Positions 16,902-24,812 of a stretch of DNA of 64,000 nt are shown piece after piece. Below the pieces are notes generated by a model. The model was not told the origin of the DNA. It ran no database searches and saw nothing but the letters and a program-made list of their open reading frames with translations. The stretch covers positions 2,418,001-2,482,000 of the forward strand of contig NZ_AP012331.1 in NCBI RefSeq assembly GCF_001042635.1. Reading direction: 5' to 3'. Positions within the stretch are counted from its first letter, which is position 1; every line of letters starts with the position of its first letter. A program made the translations under genes and the position numbers. The DNA comes from Bifidobacterium scardovii JCM 12489 = DSM 13734. Its GTDB lineage: Bacteria; Actinomycetota; Actinomycetes; Actinomycetales; Bifidobacteriaceae.

Positions 16902-17036
16902 GCTCCCGCTGGCGGGGCCGGCAATGCACGCGATAACGTATATACGGTTCTTGCAGACGCCTTCATCATGCTCCCGCTGGCGGGAGCTGGCAATGCATAC
17001 GCGACGTATACATGGTTCCGCGGATGCTTGTATCAC
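16902..17036. repeat. two tandem ~67-bp units carrying hairpin A of the palindromic family
   Basis: Units begin at 16902 and 16970, with a third hairpin A at 17037 that opens element copy 3; spacing is 68 and 67 bp. Each unit starts with GCTCCCGCTGGCGGG, continues GGCAATGCA and an ACGTATA-containing stretch, and the inter-hairpin parts are themselves similar. This is a tandem expansion, not repeat-spacer structure. It lies in the 605-bp gap (16764-17368) between the membrane protein and gnd, which holds no gene. Confidence 0.75.
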
Positions 17037-17142
17037 GCTCCCGCTGGCGGGAGCTGGCTCGCGAAGCGAGACTGAGGGTGGTCAATGCGATATCGTCAGA
17101 CCACCCTCAGTCGGCTTCGCCGCCGGCCCCGACAGCGGGGGC
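17037..17142. repeat. compound palindromic element, copy 3
   Basis: Hairpin A (GCTCCCGCTGGCGGGAGC) and hairpin B (CTCGCGAAGCGAG) are followed by the arm CTGAGGGTGGTC, a 15-nt spacer and the exact complementary arm GACCACCCTCAG. The mirrored B (TCGGCTTCGCCG) and a decayed A (CCCCGACAGCGGGG) close the element. Confidence 0.8.
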
Positions 17143-17351
17143 AACAAAACATCAAGGGGCTTCCGCTGATAGAAAGCCCCCTGATGATGGGCTGAGTTGC
17201 GGGTGTCGTTATGATCTTTACTACGCTTCGAACCCTTTCGGGTTCGCCTTCAGCCCCTGCAACAGCGGACTCGCCTACGGCGAGACCCAATACCACCTCG
17301 CGGCTGCCGCCACTCGGCCGAAGACCGGGCACAGCCCACCGGGCTGTGCCC
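17143..17351. other. cluster of hairpins downstream of gnd
   Basis: Successive inverted repeats, none coding: an imperfect hairpin around 17153-17190 (AGGGGCTT...AAGCCCCC); CGAACCC/GGGTTCG (17229-17246, loop TTTC); CTCGCC/GGCGAG (17270-17284); and GGGCACAGCCC/GGGCTGTGCCC (17327-17351, 11 bp perfect, 3-nt loop). They lie where the gnd transcript would end and may act together as terminator or 3' stabiliser. Confidence 0.65.
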
Positions 17352-17390
17352 TCGTCCGGAGATCGAAGCTACGCTTCGATCTCCGGACGA
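17352..17390. other. 17-bp perfect hairpin with the gnd stop codon in its loop
   Basis: Arms 17352-17368 and 17374-17390 are exact complements. The 5-nt loop (17369-17373, CTACG) contains the TAG stop codon of gnd (17369-17371 read on the minus strand). The proximal arm encodes the last residues of Gnd (RPEIEA). Confidence 0.85.
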
Positions 17391-18817
17391 CCCTCTTCAG
17401 CCCACAACGTATGGAACGCACCCGGCATGTCCACGCGCTGGTAGGTGTGGGCGCCGAAGTAGTCGCGCTGGCCCTGGATCAGGGCGGCGGGCAGGCGGTC
17501 GGAGCGCAGGCCGTCGAAGTACTCGAGCGACGAGGCGAACACCGGGACCGGCACGCCGAAGGAGATGGCGCGGGAGACCACGCGACGCCAGGAGCGCTGG
17601 GCGGCTTCGATGGCGTCCTTGAAGTACGGGGCGAACAGCAGCGACACGTTGGCCTCGCCGCTTTCGAACGCGTCGGAGATGCGGTTGAGGAACTTCGCGC
17701 GGATGATGCAGCCGCCGCGCCAGATGCGCGCCACGGCGGCCAGGTCGATGTCCCAGTCGTACACCTTGGCGGCCTCGGTGATCTCGTTGAAGCCCTGCGC
17801 GTACGCGACGATCTTCGAGGCGTACAGCGCCTCGCGGATGTCGTTGATGAACGCGACCTTGTCCTCCTCGGCCATCGGCACCACGCCGGAGGGGCCTTCG
17901 AAGTCCTGCTTCTGCGCCTCGGCGCGCAGCTCGGTCTGACCGGACAGACCGCGGGCGAACACGGCCTCGGCGATGCCGGTCACCGGCACGGCCAGATCGA
18001 GCGCCGACTGCACGGTCCACGTGCCGGTGCCCTTCATACCGGCGTGGTCGACGATCACGTCGACGAGCGGCTTGCCGGTCTTCTTGTCGACCTGGTGCAG
18101 CACTTCGGCGGTGATCTCGATGAGGTAGGATTCCAGCTCGGTCTTGTTCCACTCCTCGAACACGTCGCCGATCTCGGCCGGCGTCATGCCGAGCGCGCGG
18201 CGCATCAGATCGTAGCTCTCGGAGATGAGCTGCATGTCGGAGTATTCGATGCCGTTGTGCACCATCTTGACGAAGTGGCCGGCGCCGTTCTCGCCGATGT
18301 GGGTCACGCACGGCTCGCCCTCAGCCTTCGCCGCGATCGACTCGAAGATCGGCTTGAGCGTCTTCCACGATTCCTCGGTGCCGCCGGGCATCATGGACGG
18401 CCCGAGCAGCGCGCCTTCCTCGCCGCCGGACACGCCGCAGCCCACGAAGTGCAGGCCGCGGGCGGAAATCGCCTTTTCACGGCGGATCGTGTCGGGGAAA
18501 TGCGCGTTGCCCGCATCCACAATGATGTCGCCCGGCTCCATGAGATCGGCGAGCGCGTCGATCATCGCGTCGGTCGGAGCGCCGGCCTTGACCATGATGA
18601 TCGCCGTGCGCGGCTTGGCGAGCGAGTCGACGAACTCCTCCATCGTCTTCGCCGGGAAGAACTGGCCTTCGTCGCCGTGCTCGGCGATGAGCTTCTCGGT
18701 GCGGGAGTAGTGCCGGTTGAACACCGCCACCTTGTTGCCATGACGCGCGAGATTGCGTGCGAGGCTGGCCCCCATGGCAGCCAGACCGACGACTCCGACA
18801 TTTGCTTCAGCGGACAT
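17369..18817 (-). CDS. gnd: 6-phosphogluconate dehydrogenase (decarboxylating)
   Basis: A 482-residue NADP-linked enzyme converting 6-phosphogluconate to ribulose-5-phosphate and CO2. The N-terminal Rossmann motif GLAAMGASLARN with NRHYSRTE matches NADP use. The catalytic region has GCGVSGGEEGALLGPSMMPGG, GHFVKMVHNGIEY (catalytic Lys and Asn), KGTGTWT and the C-terminal DYFGAHTYQR. GAAGGA stands before the ATG. It completes the oxidative pentose phosphate branch begun by zwf-opcA-pgl but is transcribed separately in the opposite direction. The short promoter region (18818-18937) has a symmetric GTAATAC/GTATTAC pair. Confidence 0.97.
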   Translation of the reverse strand: MSAEANVGVVGLAAMGASLARNLARHGNKVAVFNRHYSRTEKLIAEHGDEGQFFPAKTMEEFVDSLAKPRTAIIMVKAGAPTDAMIDALADLMEPGDIIVDAGNAHFPDTIRREKAISARGLHFVGCGVSGGEEGALLGPSMMPGGTEESWKTLKPIFESIAAKAEGEPCVTHIGENGAGHFVKMVHNGIEYSDMQLISESYDLMRRALGMTPAEIGDVFEEWNKTELESYLIEITAEVLHQVDKKTGKPLVDVIVDHAGMKGTGTWTVQSALDLAVPVTGIAEAVFARGLSGQTELRAEAQKQDFEGPSGVVPMAEEDKVAFINDIREALYASKIVAYAQGFNEITEAAKVYDWDIDLAAVARIWRGGCIIRAKFLNRISDAFESGEANVSLLFAPYFKDAIEAAQRSWRRVVSRAISFGVPVPVFASSLEYFDGLRSDRLPAALIQGQRDYFGAHTYQRVDMPGAFHTLWAEEGRPEIEA

Positions 18818-18835
18818 GCTGGATCCTTCCGAAAA

Positions 18836-18865
18836 GTAATACTTTTACCGTGTCAAGTGTATTAC
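18836..18865 (-). promoter_or_regulatory. inverted repeat in the gnd promoter region
   Basis: GTAATAC (18836-18842) and GTATTAC (18859-18865) are exact complements separated by 16 bp that on the gnd strand include TTGACA. It lies 20-50 bp upstream of the gnd start in an AT-rich patch and may be an operator overlapping the promoter. Confidence 0.35.
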
Positions 18866-18937
18866 GCGGCCATCCCATGCGCCCGGCTTTGTCCACCGCG
18901 AACGAACAAGGCTTCCCCGCACCGGAGCCGGCCCGCG

Positions 18938-20131
18938 TCACAGGCCGGCGACGAAGCGGCCGAGCCGTTCCAGGCCCTCGGCGAGCGCCTCGCGGGAGGC
19001 CGCGTACGACAGCCGCACATGCGTGTCGGCGGTGGCCGGCCCGAAGTCGCGGCCGGGCGTCAGCGCCACATGTGCCTCGTTCAGCGCGCGCTCGCAGAAG
19101 GTCCACGCGTCCAATCCGGTCGACGCGATGGTGAAATACGCGTAGAACGCGCCGTTCGGCTCCACCTCGAGCGGCAGGCCGATGCGCTTGAGCCCGTCGA
19201 CCACGATGCGCCGGCGCGCGAGCAGCTCCTGCCGGCGCTCCTCGCACACGGCGAGGCTTTCCGGCGTGAAGCAGGCCACGGCCGCGTGCTGGGTCGGCGT
19301 GTGCGCGCACAGATAGAAGTTGGTGGCCAGGTCGTCGACCGCCTCGATCGTGTATTCGGGCACGATCGCCCAGCCAAGGCGCCAGCCGGTCATGCCGAAG
19401 AACTTGGAGAAGCTGTTGCAGATGATCGCGTCCGGGTCGGCGTACAGCGCGGACCTGACCTCGCTGCCGTCGGCCTCGCGGTCGGCCAGGTCGAGGTAGG
19501 TCTCGTCGACGATGCGCCATGCGCCGCGGCTGCGCGCCAGATCGCACACGCCCTTGAGCACGTCGAAGTCGATGGTGGTGCCGGTCGGGTTGGACGGCGA
19601 GGTGATCATCACCGCCTTGGTGCGCTCCGTCCACGCCTTGTCGACCAGTTCCGGCGTCAGGTGGAACCGCGTCGCAGCGCTGGTCGGCACGTCCACGACC
19701 GTGCCCTCGAAGGAGCGCACCAGTTCGCGGTTGCACGGATAGGACGGGTCGGCGAGGATCACCTCGTCGCCCGGGTCGACGGTCAGCGCGGTGGCCAGCA
19801 GCAGCGCGGCCGAGCCGCCGGCCGTGATGACGATGCGCTTGGGATCGACGTCGAGGCCGTGGCGGGTGCGGTAGAAGTCGGAGATCGCCTCGCGCAGCTC
19901 GGGCAGGCCGAGCGCGGCGGTGTACGGCAGCGCGCGTCCGTCATACTGTTCGCGCATCGCCTCGCGCACGGCGGGGGGCGCGCCGAAATCCGGCTCCCCC
20001 AAGCTCAGCTTGACCACGTCGATTCCCTCGGCGATCATCCGATCGGCCTTCTCGCCGAACACCATCGCACGGAACGGCTGCGCCTCGCGCGCGCGGCGGG
20101 CCATCGCCGGCCGCATCTGCTCGTCCATCAT
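18938..20131 (-). CDS. class I/II PLP-dependent aminotransferase
   Basis: A roughly 397-residue fold-type I aminotransferase. Family landmarks are LSLGEPDFGAPPAV (substrate-binding region), ITAGGSAALLLA, SPSNPTGTT (PLP-phosphate region), IVDETYLDL (PLP Asp and Tyr) and NSFSKFFGMTGWRLGW (Schiff-base Lys in SK). These fit the aspartate/alanine-type subgroup; exact amino donor is not determinable. The frame is open 16 codons further upstream into vsr, but ATG at 20131 (or the adjacent GTG at 20134) is preferred because AAGGAAGAG stands 7-10 bases before it. It begins 7 bases after the vsr stop, so the two are likely cotranscribed, though functionally unrelated. Confidence 0.88.
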   Translation of the reverse strand: MMDEQMRPAMARRAREAQPFRAMVFGEKADRMIAEGIDVVKLSLGEPDFGAPPAVREAMREQYDGRALPYTAALGLPELREAISDFYRTRHGLDVDPKRIVITAGGSAALLLATALTVDPGDEVILADPSYPCNRELVRSFEGTVVDVPTSAATRFHLTPELVDKAWTERTKAVMITSPSNPTGTTIDFDVLKGVCDLARSRGAWRIVDETYLDLADREADGSEVRSALYADPDAIICNSFSKFFGMTGWRLGWAIVPEYTIEAVDDLATNFYLCAHTPTQHAAVACFTPESLAVCEERRQELLARRRIVVDGLKRIGLPLEVEPNGAFYAYFTIASTGLDAWTFCERALNEAHVALTPGRDFGPATADTHVRLSYAASREALAEGLERLGRFVAGL

Positions 20132-20138
20132 CACTCGA

Positions 20139-20663
20139 TCACTCTTCCTTGTCGTTGAGACCCTGTCGTTGAGCGACATCGTTTGGTTCCGCTGCCGATT
20201 CTAGTGCGCCGCGCGCATCGCCGCCGCCGACGATCTCGTCATACAGGCGCGCCAGCCGCTCATCGCGCGTCGCCTTGCCCAATTCGCATTCCCAGACGAC
20301 GATGACGTGCCAGCCGGCGGACTCGAGTTCGGTGTGCTGGCGAAGATCGCGCTCGTGGTTGCGCATCAGCTTCGCGCTCCAGAACTCCACATTGGATTTG
20401 GGCATCGCGTGCTTGGCGCAGCCCTCGTGCATATGCCAGAAGCATCCGTTGACGAACACGATCGCATGCCATTTCGGCAGCACCACGTCCGGATGCCCCG
20501 GATACCGCCGGTCGTTCTTGCGGAACCGCAGTCCGCGCGCGAACAGGTACCGGCGCACCAGCACCTCGATCTTCGTGTCCTTCGCGCGGATGTGCGACAT
20601 CGTATAGCTGCGCGTGCCCCGCGCATACTTTTCCGGCTGACTTCCGCGCCCACGTACGGCCAT
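20139..20663 (-). CDS. vsr: very short patch repair endonuclease
   Basis: A 174-residue Vsr protein, which nicks next to T:G mismatches arising by deamination of 5-methylcytosine. Key segments: MSHIRAKDTKIEVLVRRYLFARGLRFR, then HPDVVLPKWHAIVFVNGCFWHMHEGC with the metal-binding Asp, and the GCFWH-H-C zinc region, and WSAKLMRNHERD. Its last 25 residues are an Ala/Glu-rich tail beyond the usual length. TAAGGAG stands before the ATG. Vsr genes normally sit next to a cytosine-5 methyltransferase; none is present within the window on either side, so it is orphaned here. Confidence 0.95.
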   Translation of the reverse strand: MAVRGRGSQPEKYARGTRSYTMSHIRAKDTKIEVLVRRYLFARGLRFRKNDRRYPGHPDVVLPKWHAIVFVNGCFWHMHEGCAKHAMPKSNVEFWSAKLMRNHERDLRQHTELESAGWHVIVVWECELGKATRDERLARLYDEIVGGGDARGALESAAEPNDVAQRQGLNDKEE

Positions 20664-21011
20664 GATGCTCCTTACCGGCCCTCCCGCCCCGCCCGGCGGG
20701 CCGCGACGGCCAGCGACGAACGGAACCCTGCGGGCCGATCACCAGCAACGATTATAGGGGACGGCATCGGGGAACGGCAGCGGATGGAACGGCAATGGAT
20801 CGCCGGTATCCCGACCGGCCGGGCCCGCGCCACCGTCTGTTCCCGTCCTCGGCGCCGGCCGGGCCGCCCTCTCGCCCGCGTTTCCGGATGCCGGGATCCG
20901 CCCGCTCCGTGTTCCCCACCAGCCTCCGTTCGGCTACCATGGAAACGGCATCGTGCCCCGTTCGGGCACGGCGGTATCACGGCGCAATAGCGGCGCATTC
21001 AAGGAGGAACG
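20664..21011. other. 348-bp divergent intergenic region between vsr and the oxidoreductase
   Basis: No convincing gene. A small hairpin GTGCCCCGTTCGGGCAC occurs near 20953-20969, and AAGGAGGA (21001-21008) is the ribosome-binding site of the downstream gene. Promoters for both flanking genes must lie here, but no clear hexamers stand out. Confidence 0.5.
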
Positions 21012-22064
21012 ATGAGCAGACTCAACGGCAGGCGGGCCGAGGCGGAAGCGCAGGGGCTGAAGGTCAACGTGGCGATTCTCGGCGCGGGCGGGATCGCGCG
21101 TTCGATGGCCACGACGCTGACCGCGATGGCGGCGGATCCCCGCTATGGCGGTCTGGTCGCGCCCTACGCGGTGGCTGCGCGCGACGGCGGCCGCGCCGCG
21201 GCGTTCGCCGAGCGGTACGGCTTCCCGGTCTCGTACGGCTCCTACGAGGAGCTGCTCGCGGATCCCGACGTGGATCTGGTGTACATCGCGACGCCGCACG
21301 CGCTGCACGCCGAGCAGGGCATCGCCTGCCTGAACGCCGGCAAGAACATTCTGGTCGAGAAGTCATTCACCGCCAACGCCAGGCAGGCCAAGGAGCTGCT
21401 GGCCGCGGCCGAGGCGAGCGGACTGCTGTGCACGGAGGCGATCTGGACGCGCTACATGCCCTCACGCGGCATCATCGACGGCATCGTGGCCTCCGGCGTC
21501 ATCGGCGAGGTGCGGTCGATCGCGGCGAATCTGTGCTATCCGGTGAGCGCCAAGGCCCGCATGTCCGATCCGGCGATGGCCGGCGGCGCGCTGCTGGATG
21601 TCGGCGTGTACCCGCTGAATTTCATCGACATGGTGATGGGCGGGCACGGGGAGGTGCCGATCGACCGCCTGACAACTGCAATGACGCCGTACGGGACCGG
21701 CGTCGACGCGCAGAACTCCACCACCCTGTTCTACGGCAACGGCGTGATGGCGGTCTCCTCGTCGTCGATGATCGCGTCCTCCGACCGCTGCGGCTCCATC
21801 TGGGGCGACAAGGGGTACGTGGTGTGCCAGAACATCAACAACGTCGAGGCGATCGACGTGTACGGCACCGACCATCAGGTGGCGGCGCACTACGACGTGC
21901 CCGAACAGCTGACCGGCTACGAATATCAGGTGGCCTCCGCCGCGAACGCGATTCTGGACGGTCGTACCGAATGCGCCGAAATGCCGCATGCGGACACCCT
22001 GCGCATCATGGAGCTCATGGACGCGCTGCGCGCCGAATGGGGCCTGCGCTACCCGTTCGAGTAG
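21012..22064 (+). CDS. Gfo/Idh/MocA-family NAD(P)-dependent oxidoreductase
   Basis: A 350-residue protein. An N-terminal Rossmann fold begins at about residue 20 (VAILGAGGIARSMA), with IATPHALHAEQGIACLNAGKNILVEKSFT, including the catalytic-pocket EK, near residue 115. The C-terminal alpha/beta domain contains GGALLDVGVYPLNF, where D and H/Y-type residues bind substrate, and closes with the typical helix ELMDALRAEWGLRYPFE. The group oxidises or reduces sugars, inositols or dihydrodiols; substrate unknown. AAGGAGGA is 4 bases from the ATG. It stands alone, without sugar transporters near. Confidence 0.88.
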   Translation: MSRLNGRRAEAEAQGLKVNVAILGAGGIARSMATTLTAMAADPRYGGLVAPYAVAARDGGRAAAFAERYGFPVSYGSYEELLADPDVDLVYIATPHALHAEQGIACLNAGKNILVEKSFTANARQAKELLAAAEASGLLCTEAIWTRYMPSRGIIDGIVASGVIGEVRSIAANLCYPVSAKARMSDPAMAGGALLDVGVYPLNFIDMVMGGHGEVPIDRLTTAMTPYGTGVDAQNSTTLFYGNGVMAVSSSSMIASSDRCGSIWGDKGYVVCQNINNVEAIDVYGTDHQVAAHYDVPEQLTGYEYQVASAANAILDGRTECAEMPHADTLRIMELMDALRAEWGLRYPFE

Positions 22065-22146
22065 GGCGTTCGGTTGGTCTGCATCCGGCGACCCGTGACG
22101 CAGACTCCCGGTGGCCTGTTTCGCACATGGCTGAGTGGTGGCTGGT

Positions 22147-22257
22147 CCTCCCGCTGGCGGGAGGTGGCGCGTACGCCGGAGGGTGGTCGGATGCTCGATG
22201 CCGCGGTGTTGCCGGCCACCCCAGTCGGCTTCGCCGGCAGCCCAAACCAGCGGGGGC
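22147..22257. repeat. compound palindromic element, copy 4 (degenerate)
   Basis: Left half: hairpin A CCTCCCGCTGGCGGGAGG, a B-like stem GGCGCGTACGCC and the arm GGAGGGTGGTC. Right half: GGCCACCCCAGTCGGCTTCGCC with a decayed A complement ending CCAGCGGGGG. Both arms carry substitutions relative to copies 2 and 3. It lies between the convergent ends of the oxidoreductase and HAD genes. Confidence 0.65.
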
Positions 22258-22288
22258 GTAGGCCACTTCATTGTTTGCGGTGCGGCCG

Positions 22289-22924
22289 CTAATATCCCCA
22301 GTGGCTGGAGTGCCGCTCCTCGGCGGCGTTAAAGCGCAGCACCGGCCAGTTGGGCGGGTTGGCGACGAAATCGTCGATGAGTTCCATCTGCGGCTGACTG
22401 ATGCCGATCTCCCCGCTGGGGCCGATGCCCAGCACCGGCGCTTGGGGAGCGGCGGCCTTGAGGTCGTCCGCGGCCTCCTGGGTGACCTCCTCGTCGTCGA
22501 TCCACACGATCGGCCGCCCGAGCTTCAGATGACTGAGCACCGCGCGGCGTTTGCCGGTCAGGATGCCGTTGCGGGTCACCGGGTCGTACCATTCCACGGT
22601 CTTCCAATCCACGCCGAGCAGGTAGTTCAGCTCCTCCGTATACGGCTGCCATGTGCTCAGCCACCATATGTCGGCGTCCAGCGCGTCCAGACGGCGTACC
22701 AGCGTGCTCGACCAGTGGATCCGCCACCGGCTGCCGCCGGCGCGCGCGACGCCGACGTTGTCGGGCACGAACCAGTGATCGGGGGCGTATAGCGCCATGC
22801 GCGCATCCCCCGGCTTCATCCATGACGTGGTGTTCTGGTGGCGGCGTACCTTGCCGTCGGGGAATTGGTTGACCACGCCGTCGAAATCGATCAGTACCAG
22901 TGGACGCGACTGCTTATGCTCCAT
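22289..22924 (-). CDS. HAD-like hydrolase family protein
   Basis: A 211-residue protein beginning with the HAD motif I LIDFDGVVNQFP (nucleophile Asp in DFDG), then WWLSTWQPYTEELN as motif II and IVWIDDEE as motif IV aspartates. The general fold is that of small phosphatases; there is no visible large cap. In actinobacteria similar proteins are annotated only as hypothetical or HAD-domain, so no substrate is claimed. ATG at 22924 has AGAGAAG upstream; an open extension of 23 codons further up lacks support. Stands alone on the minus strand. Confidence 0.75.
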   Translation of the reverse strand: MEHKQSRPLVLIDFDGVVNQFPDGKVRRHQNTTSWMKPGDARMALYAPDHWFVPDNVGVARAGGSRWRIHWSSTLVRRLDALDADIWWLSTWQPYTEELNYLLGVDWKTVEWYDPVTRNGILTGKRRAVLSHLKLGRPIVWIDDEEVTQEAADDLKAAAPQAPVLGIGPSGEIGISQPQMELIDDFVANPPNWPVLRFNAAEERHSSHWGY

Positions 22925-23052
22925 GAGGCTTCTCTTTCTGTGATGGTTCCATGGTAGGGCCACGAAACCGCAACGTTGCGGTTTTCGCCACATATCGGAA
23001 TGGCTTCGGGTGCGATTGCGCAGGAACGGGGCAAACGCCCCCTACGGAACCC

Positions 23053-24528
23053 TCAGCGCCGGCCGCATTGCTTGCCGCCGACGCCCGGCACGCCGTCGGC
23101 GCCCCACGGGCCGCGCCCCTCGCGGCGCAGCTCGGCCAGATGATGTTTCATCGCCACGAGCATGATATGCGCGTCCTCCAGCCCCAGGTGCCGCTCGGAC
23201 TGATCCGCGGGAAGCGCCCCCTGCCGTTTGGCATAGGCGTCCAGCGTGTTGTTGCCGTATGGGTGCTCGGCGTCCGGGACCGCCCCCGGATCCCAGCGAC
23301 GGCTCATCGGCAGCGTGTCGATGATCGTGATGTCGCCGGCGCGGTAGCTTTCCGCGTACCCGGCGACGTTGAGCATGAAGAAGCCATGCTCGAAGGTGGC
23401 ATTGTGCGCCACGTACGGCTGCCGCTCCAACCGGGCCAGCAGGCCGCGCTGCGCGGCCGGCCATTCGTCGAACAGCCGGTGGCCCTGCGAGGCGCCGCGC
23501 TCCCGCACGTCGATGCCGGTGAGCTTGGCGATCAGCGGGTTGCCCAGCCGCGCGTTGCGATCCGGCACCCCGAACGCGAGCCTCGACTGGCCATAGGCGT
23601 CACCGGCCGCGTAGCCGTCCTGCTCGTATCGGTATTGCCGGTCTCCGTCGGCATCGGCAGGCTTGGGCGACGCCATGTTCATGAACTCGAACCCGACGTC
23701 GATGATGTACACGCGCGCCGGATCGGTGCCCGTGGTTTCGATGTCGATGCCCATCACCGCGTCCACGTCGCGGCCCGGCAGATAGGCGTCCCTCCAATCG
23801 GAGGCCGGGGCGCGGCCGCGGGAACCCCGGCGCGCCGGCCCGGCGTCTTCGCCCCGGGCACCGGCCTTGCCGGATGCCGAGCCGCGTTCGGGATGGCCCT
23901 GATCCTCGCCGAACAACGTCAGCGATCCGCCTGGCGCCGTCACACCGCTCAGATTCGCGCGGGCCATGTCGCGGCGCGCCGCCCGCTCCTGTCCTCGCCG
24001 GTACTTGCGCCGTTCGGCGCGGCCGTTGACGATCTCGGCGGTCCGGTCCTGCACGTCGTCGAGCGCGTCATGCGCGTCAAGGGCACGCAGCACCGGCACG
24101 GTGACCCGTTGGCGGCGCTCATAGGTCACGGTCCAGCGATGCTCCTGCACGCCCCGCTCCACCAGCAGGGCGATCTCGTCGTTGAGGCGGCGGTTCGCAT
24201 AGGCCAGCGCGCGCGGCAACCGATACGAGGGGATCAACCGGTCGAAATCAGCCATGAACGCCGTATTGCACTGTGCGATGATCGCCTCGAGCCGGTCGCG
24301 CACGGCATAGTCGCGCTTGAGCAGCTCGCGCGCATCGCGCTCGGCGCCCGGCTGCAGATCGGGGTCCCCGGCGCAGCCGATGCCGTGTTCGAGGTCGAGC
24401 GAACGCACCCATTGCCAGTCGATGGCACGCCCATCCGCATCCGAGGGCATGGCCGTGGCCCATGGGTCGATGTCGTCCTTGGCGGCGGTGAGCCAGGTGC
24501 GGTCGACGGGAGGCGCTGTATTGGTCAT
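23053..24528 (-). CDS. DEDD-family 3'-5' exonuclease with long N-terminal region
   Basis: A 491-residue protein whose C-terminal half is a DnaQ-like exonuclease. ExoI GIDIETTGTDP begins near residue 258, ExoII YVAHNATFEHGFFML near residue 390, and ExoIII HLGLEDAHIM near residue 463, making it DEDDh type. The N-terminal 230 residues have no recognised domain; they contain a helical segment and a strongly basic stretch (RAERRKYRRGQERAARRD) that may bind nucleic acid. A Gly/Arg-rich linker separates the halves. ATG at 24528 has only a weak ribosome-binding site; the frame is open upstream into a repeat. Function is probably trimming of DNA or RNA ends; the pathway is unknown. Confidence 0.75.
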   Translation of the reverse strand: MTNTAPPVDRTWLTAAKDDIDPWATAMPSDADGRAIDWQWVRSLDLEHGIGCAGDPDLQPGAERDARELLKRDYAVRDRLEAIIAQCNTAFMADFDRLIPSYRLPRALAYANRRLNDEIALLVERGVQEHRWTVTYERRQRVTVPVLRALDAHDALDDVQDRTAEIVNGRAERRKYRRGQERAARRDMARANLSGVTAPGGSLTLFGEDQGHPERGSASGKAGARGEDAGPARRGSRGRAPASDWRDAYLPGRDVDAVMGIDIETTGTDPARVYIIDVGFEFMNMASPKPADADGDRQYRYEQDGYAAGDAYGQSRLAFGVPDRNARLGNPLIAKLTGIDVRERGASQGHRLFDEWPAAQRGLLARLERQPYVAHNATFEHGFFMLNVAGYAESYRAGDITIIDTLPMSRRWDPGAVPDAEHPYGNNTLDAYAKRQGALPADQSERHLGLEDAHIMLVAMKHHLAELRREGRGPWGADGVPGVGGKQCGRR

Positions 24529-24618
24529 GCCGCCATCGTAGTGCGGGCACTGGCCCGCGCGGCGCGGGCCCCACAGTCCCCCATGCCAAGGCGACCGTAG
24601 CGCCGAATGGTACGGCAA

Positions 24619-24732
24619 TGCCGAGTTGTCGGTGCGTGAACTCGCGAAAACCGGCTGCAAAGCCCCACGTCAAACGATAAACATGAGGTTGCAACCGGTT
24701 CCACTACTGACCCGCGCACCGACAACTCGGCA
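24619..24732. repeat. short element with 18-bp terminal inverted repeats, copy 1
   Basis: Exact complements TGCCGAGTTGTCGGTGCG (24619-24636) and its mirror (24715-24732) bound a 114-bp stretch. An inner pair AACCGGCTGCAA / TTGCAACCGGTT (one mismatch) extends the hairpin. A related element lies at 47400-47523. It is in the gap between def and the exonuclease gene, both minus. No coding capacity; resembles a MITE or a mobile hairpin. Confidence 0.7.
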
Positions 24733-24812
24733 CTAGCCGTCATTGCGCCGGAATCAGGGCCCTGTCGCCCCCGATCGAGCGATTCGGGGCGCGCAAGACG
24801 GGCCGGGCGCCC

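Noticed and set aside
14898..17036. 712-codon form of the membrane protein starting in the repeat region
   Set aside because: The extra 91 codons run through the tandem hairpin DNA, and the ATG at 16763 has a good ribosome-binding site followed directly by a membrane-protein start.
16902..17060. Possible small CRISPR array (three similar about 26-bp repeats at about 67-bp period)
   Set aside because: The intervening DNA is itself similar between units, the repeat is a strong hairpin of the dispersed family, only three units exist, and no cas genes are present.
18938..20179. Aminotransferase start overlapping vsr by 41 bases
   Set aside because: No ribosome-binding site for that start; AAGGAAGAG fits the start at 20131 or 20134.
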